The position numbers and the translations under genes were made by a program. From assembly GCA_016200005.1 (NCBI GenBank), contig JACQFP010000014.1, forward strand, positions 1-32,503: a DNA stretch of 32,503 bases, given 5' to 3'. This stretch comes from Verrucomicrobiota bacterium (GTDB taxonomy: Bacteria > Verrucomicrobiota > Verrucomicrobiia > Limisphaerales > PALSA-1396). How positions within the stretch are numbered: the stretch's first letter is position 1; every line of letters begins with the position of its first letter. Below are positions 31,898-32,503 of the stretch, one piece after another. A model generated the notes under the pieces. The model did not search any database. It was not told the origin of the DNA and saw nothing but the letters and a program-made list of their open reading frames with translations.

Positions 31898-32503
31898 TTA
31901 ATACGACCTGTCCGAAAGCCGCCCGGCGTGATAGCTCATCCAGTGAAGGTCCTTGTCTCCGCGGGCGACCACCGTCGCCGTCACACCGTTAAAAGTGGTA
32001 TCCACTTTCTTGGCGCGCGCGGTGTTGAGCGAAGCAGACCAAAATAAATTCACCGGTCTTCTTGATGTGCTTGTAAAGGGCGTCCCAAGGCCCGGATTCC
32101 GCATTGCCTTCGCCAACCCCGATGTTGCCGGAGATGCTCCGAACCCGTTCGGTCCAACCCCGGCTGCGCTGCACGTTGCTCACGTACTTGTCGGCGGGGC
32201 ATTTGAAAACATTCCGGTTCTTCCCCAAGTAGTTTCCCAGTTTCGCATACTTGTCGTCGGTCAGAAAAAGGAGGTTCGTGTTGTCGCTGGAAGTGCTCCA
32301 GTCCAGCCACCCCACCACCCACGGCGCCGCCCTCGGGTCCGAGGCAATTGATCCCCCGGCGGCTGCGCCGCCATGATAACTCATGACGATGCGGTCGCTG
32401 TTGTCGCCGAGGTACATCTGCCAGGCCAGCATGATCTGCCGGGTGTTGTTCATGCACATGATGGCTTGAGCCTTGATTTTTGCCTGGGCCAACGCCGGCA
32501 GCA
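31898..32503 (-). pseudogene. prepilin-like protein remnant, running off the window
   Basis: The minus strand enters from the right edge and reads 'LPALAQAKIKAQAIMCMNNT', 'RQIMLAWQMYLGDNSDRIVM' and 'NRNVFKCPADKYVSNVQRS', the body of verrucomicrobial/planctomycete prepilin-type proteins with an N-terminal pilin helix. After 'HIKKTGEFILV' the frame changes, and a different frame continues to 31898 with 'GDKDLHWMSYHAGRL', matching the tail style of the same family. An internal deletion out of frame is the simplest explanation. The true start lies outside the window. Confidence 0.7.

Noticed and set aside
1-32503. tRNA genes, CRISPR arrays, intact insertion sequences
   Set aside because: Reading both strands I found no cloverleaf with CCA-type end, no regularly spaced direct repeats, and no transposase motif; the repeated segments are gene remnants or palindromic elements.

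Overview
The window looks like a piece of a Verrucomicrobiota chromosome, most likely the Pedosphaera/Limisphaerales group. The pointers are a PSD1-DUF1549-DUF1553 gene followed by a DUF1501 gene, a prepilin-like remnant at the right edge, GC-rich coding sequence, and many small intact or decayed hypothetical genes. This placement rests on gene content only; there is no rRNA or marker gene here. I see no tRNA, rRNA, CRISPR array or intact transposase.

Left part (1-5250): a three-BON-domain secreted protein, two tiny membrane proteins and a LysR regulator form what looks like an envelope-stress neighbourhood. A tandem-ACT protein and a SagB-type (nitroreductase-fold) oxidoreductase follow. The SagB gene carries an in-frame palindromic repeat between its two domains.

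Rearranged zone (5375-12300): four pieces of one DNA methyltransferase family are scattered here. Between them lie a two-gene cassette (basic C-terminal-domain protein plus DUF4145-like protein), a complete SDR gene flanked by two UbiD-type C-terminal remnants, a small TMEM14-like membrane protein, a retropepsin-like remnant and an intact nfeD-slipin operon with its terminator. A 105-bp element made of four successive hairpins abuts the last methyltransferase piece. The zone looks like a graveyard of recombination around a modification gene.

Middle (12938-14375): a small hypothetical protein, an Hsp20 chaperone, a CBM48 (glycogen-binding type) protein and a 58-residue protein, probably another stress-related cluster.

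Minus-strand blocks (14858-21118): kdsB, an uncharacterised Rossmann-like protein and a sodium:solute symporter form one likely operon. An NHL-repeat protein and a zinc-type dehydrogenase are coupled by a 4-nt overlap. The NHL gene holds a second copy of the in-frame palindromic repeat. On the plus strand, 21327-22932 carries three overlapping genes ending in a GspF-N-like/TPR membrane protein. Next comes an antitoxin-like gene whose PIN toxin is reduced to a stub.

Right part (23355-31326, minus strand): a sialidase-like protein, a DUF1349 protein, PSD1-DUF1549-DUF1553 (split by one extra base in a G6/C6 run), DUF1501 and an SMP-30 lactonase form a secreted catabolic module of planctomycete/verrucomicrobial type. 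A fatty acid desaturase precedes it. The right edge holds a decayed prepilin-like gene.
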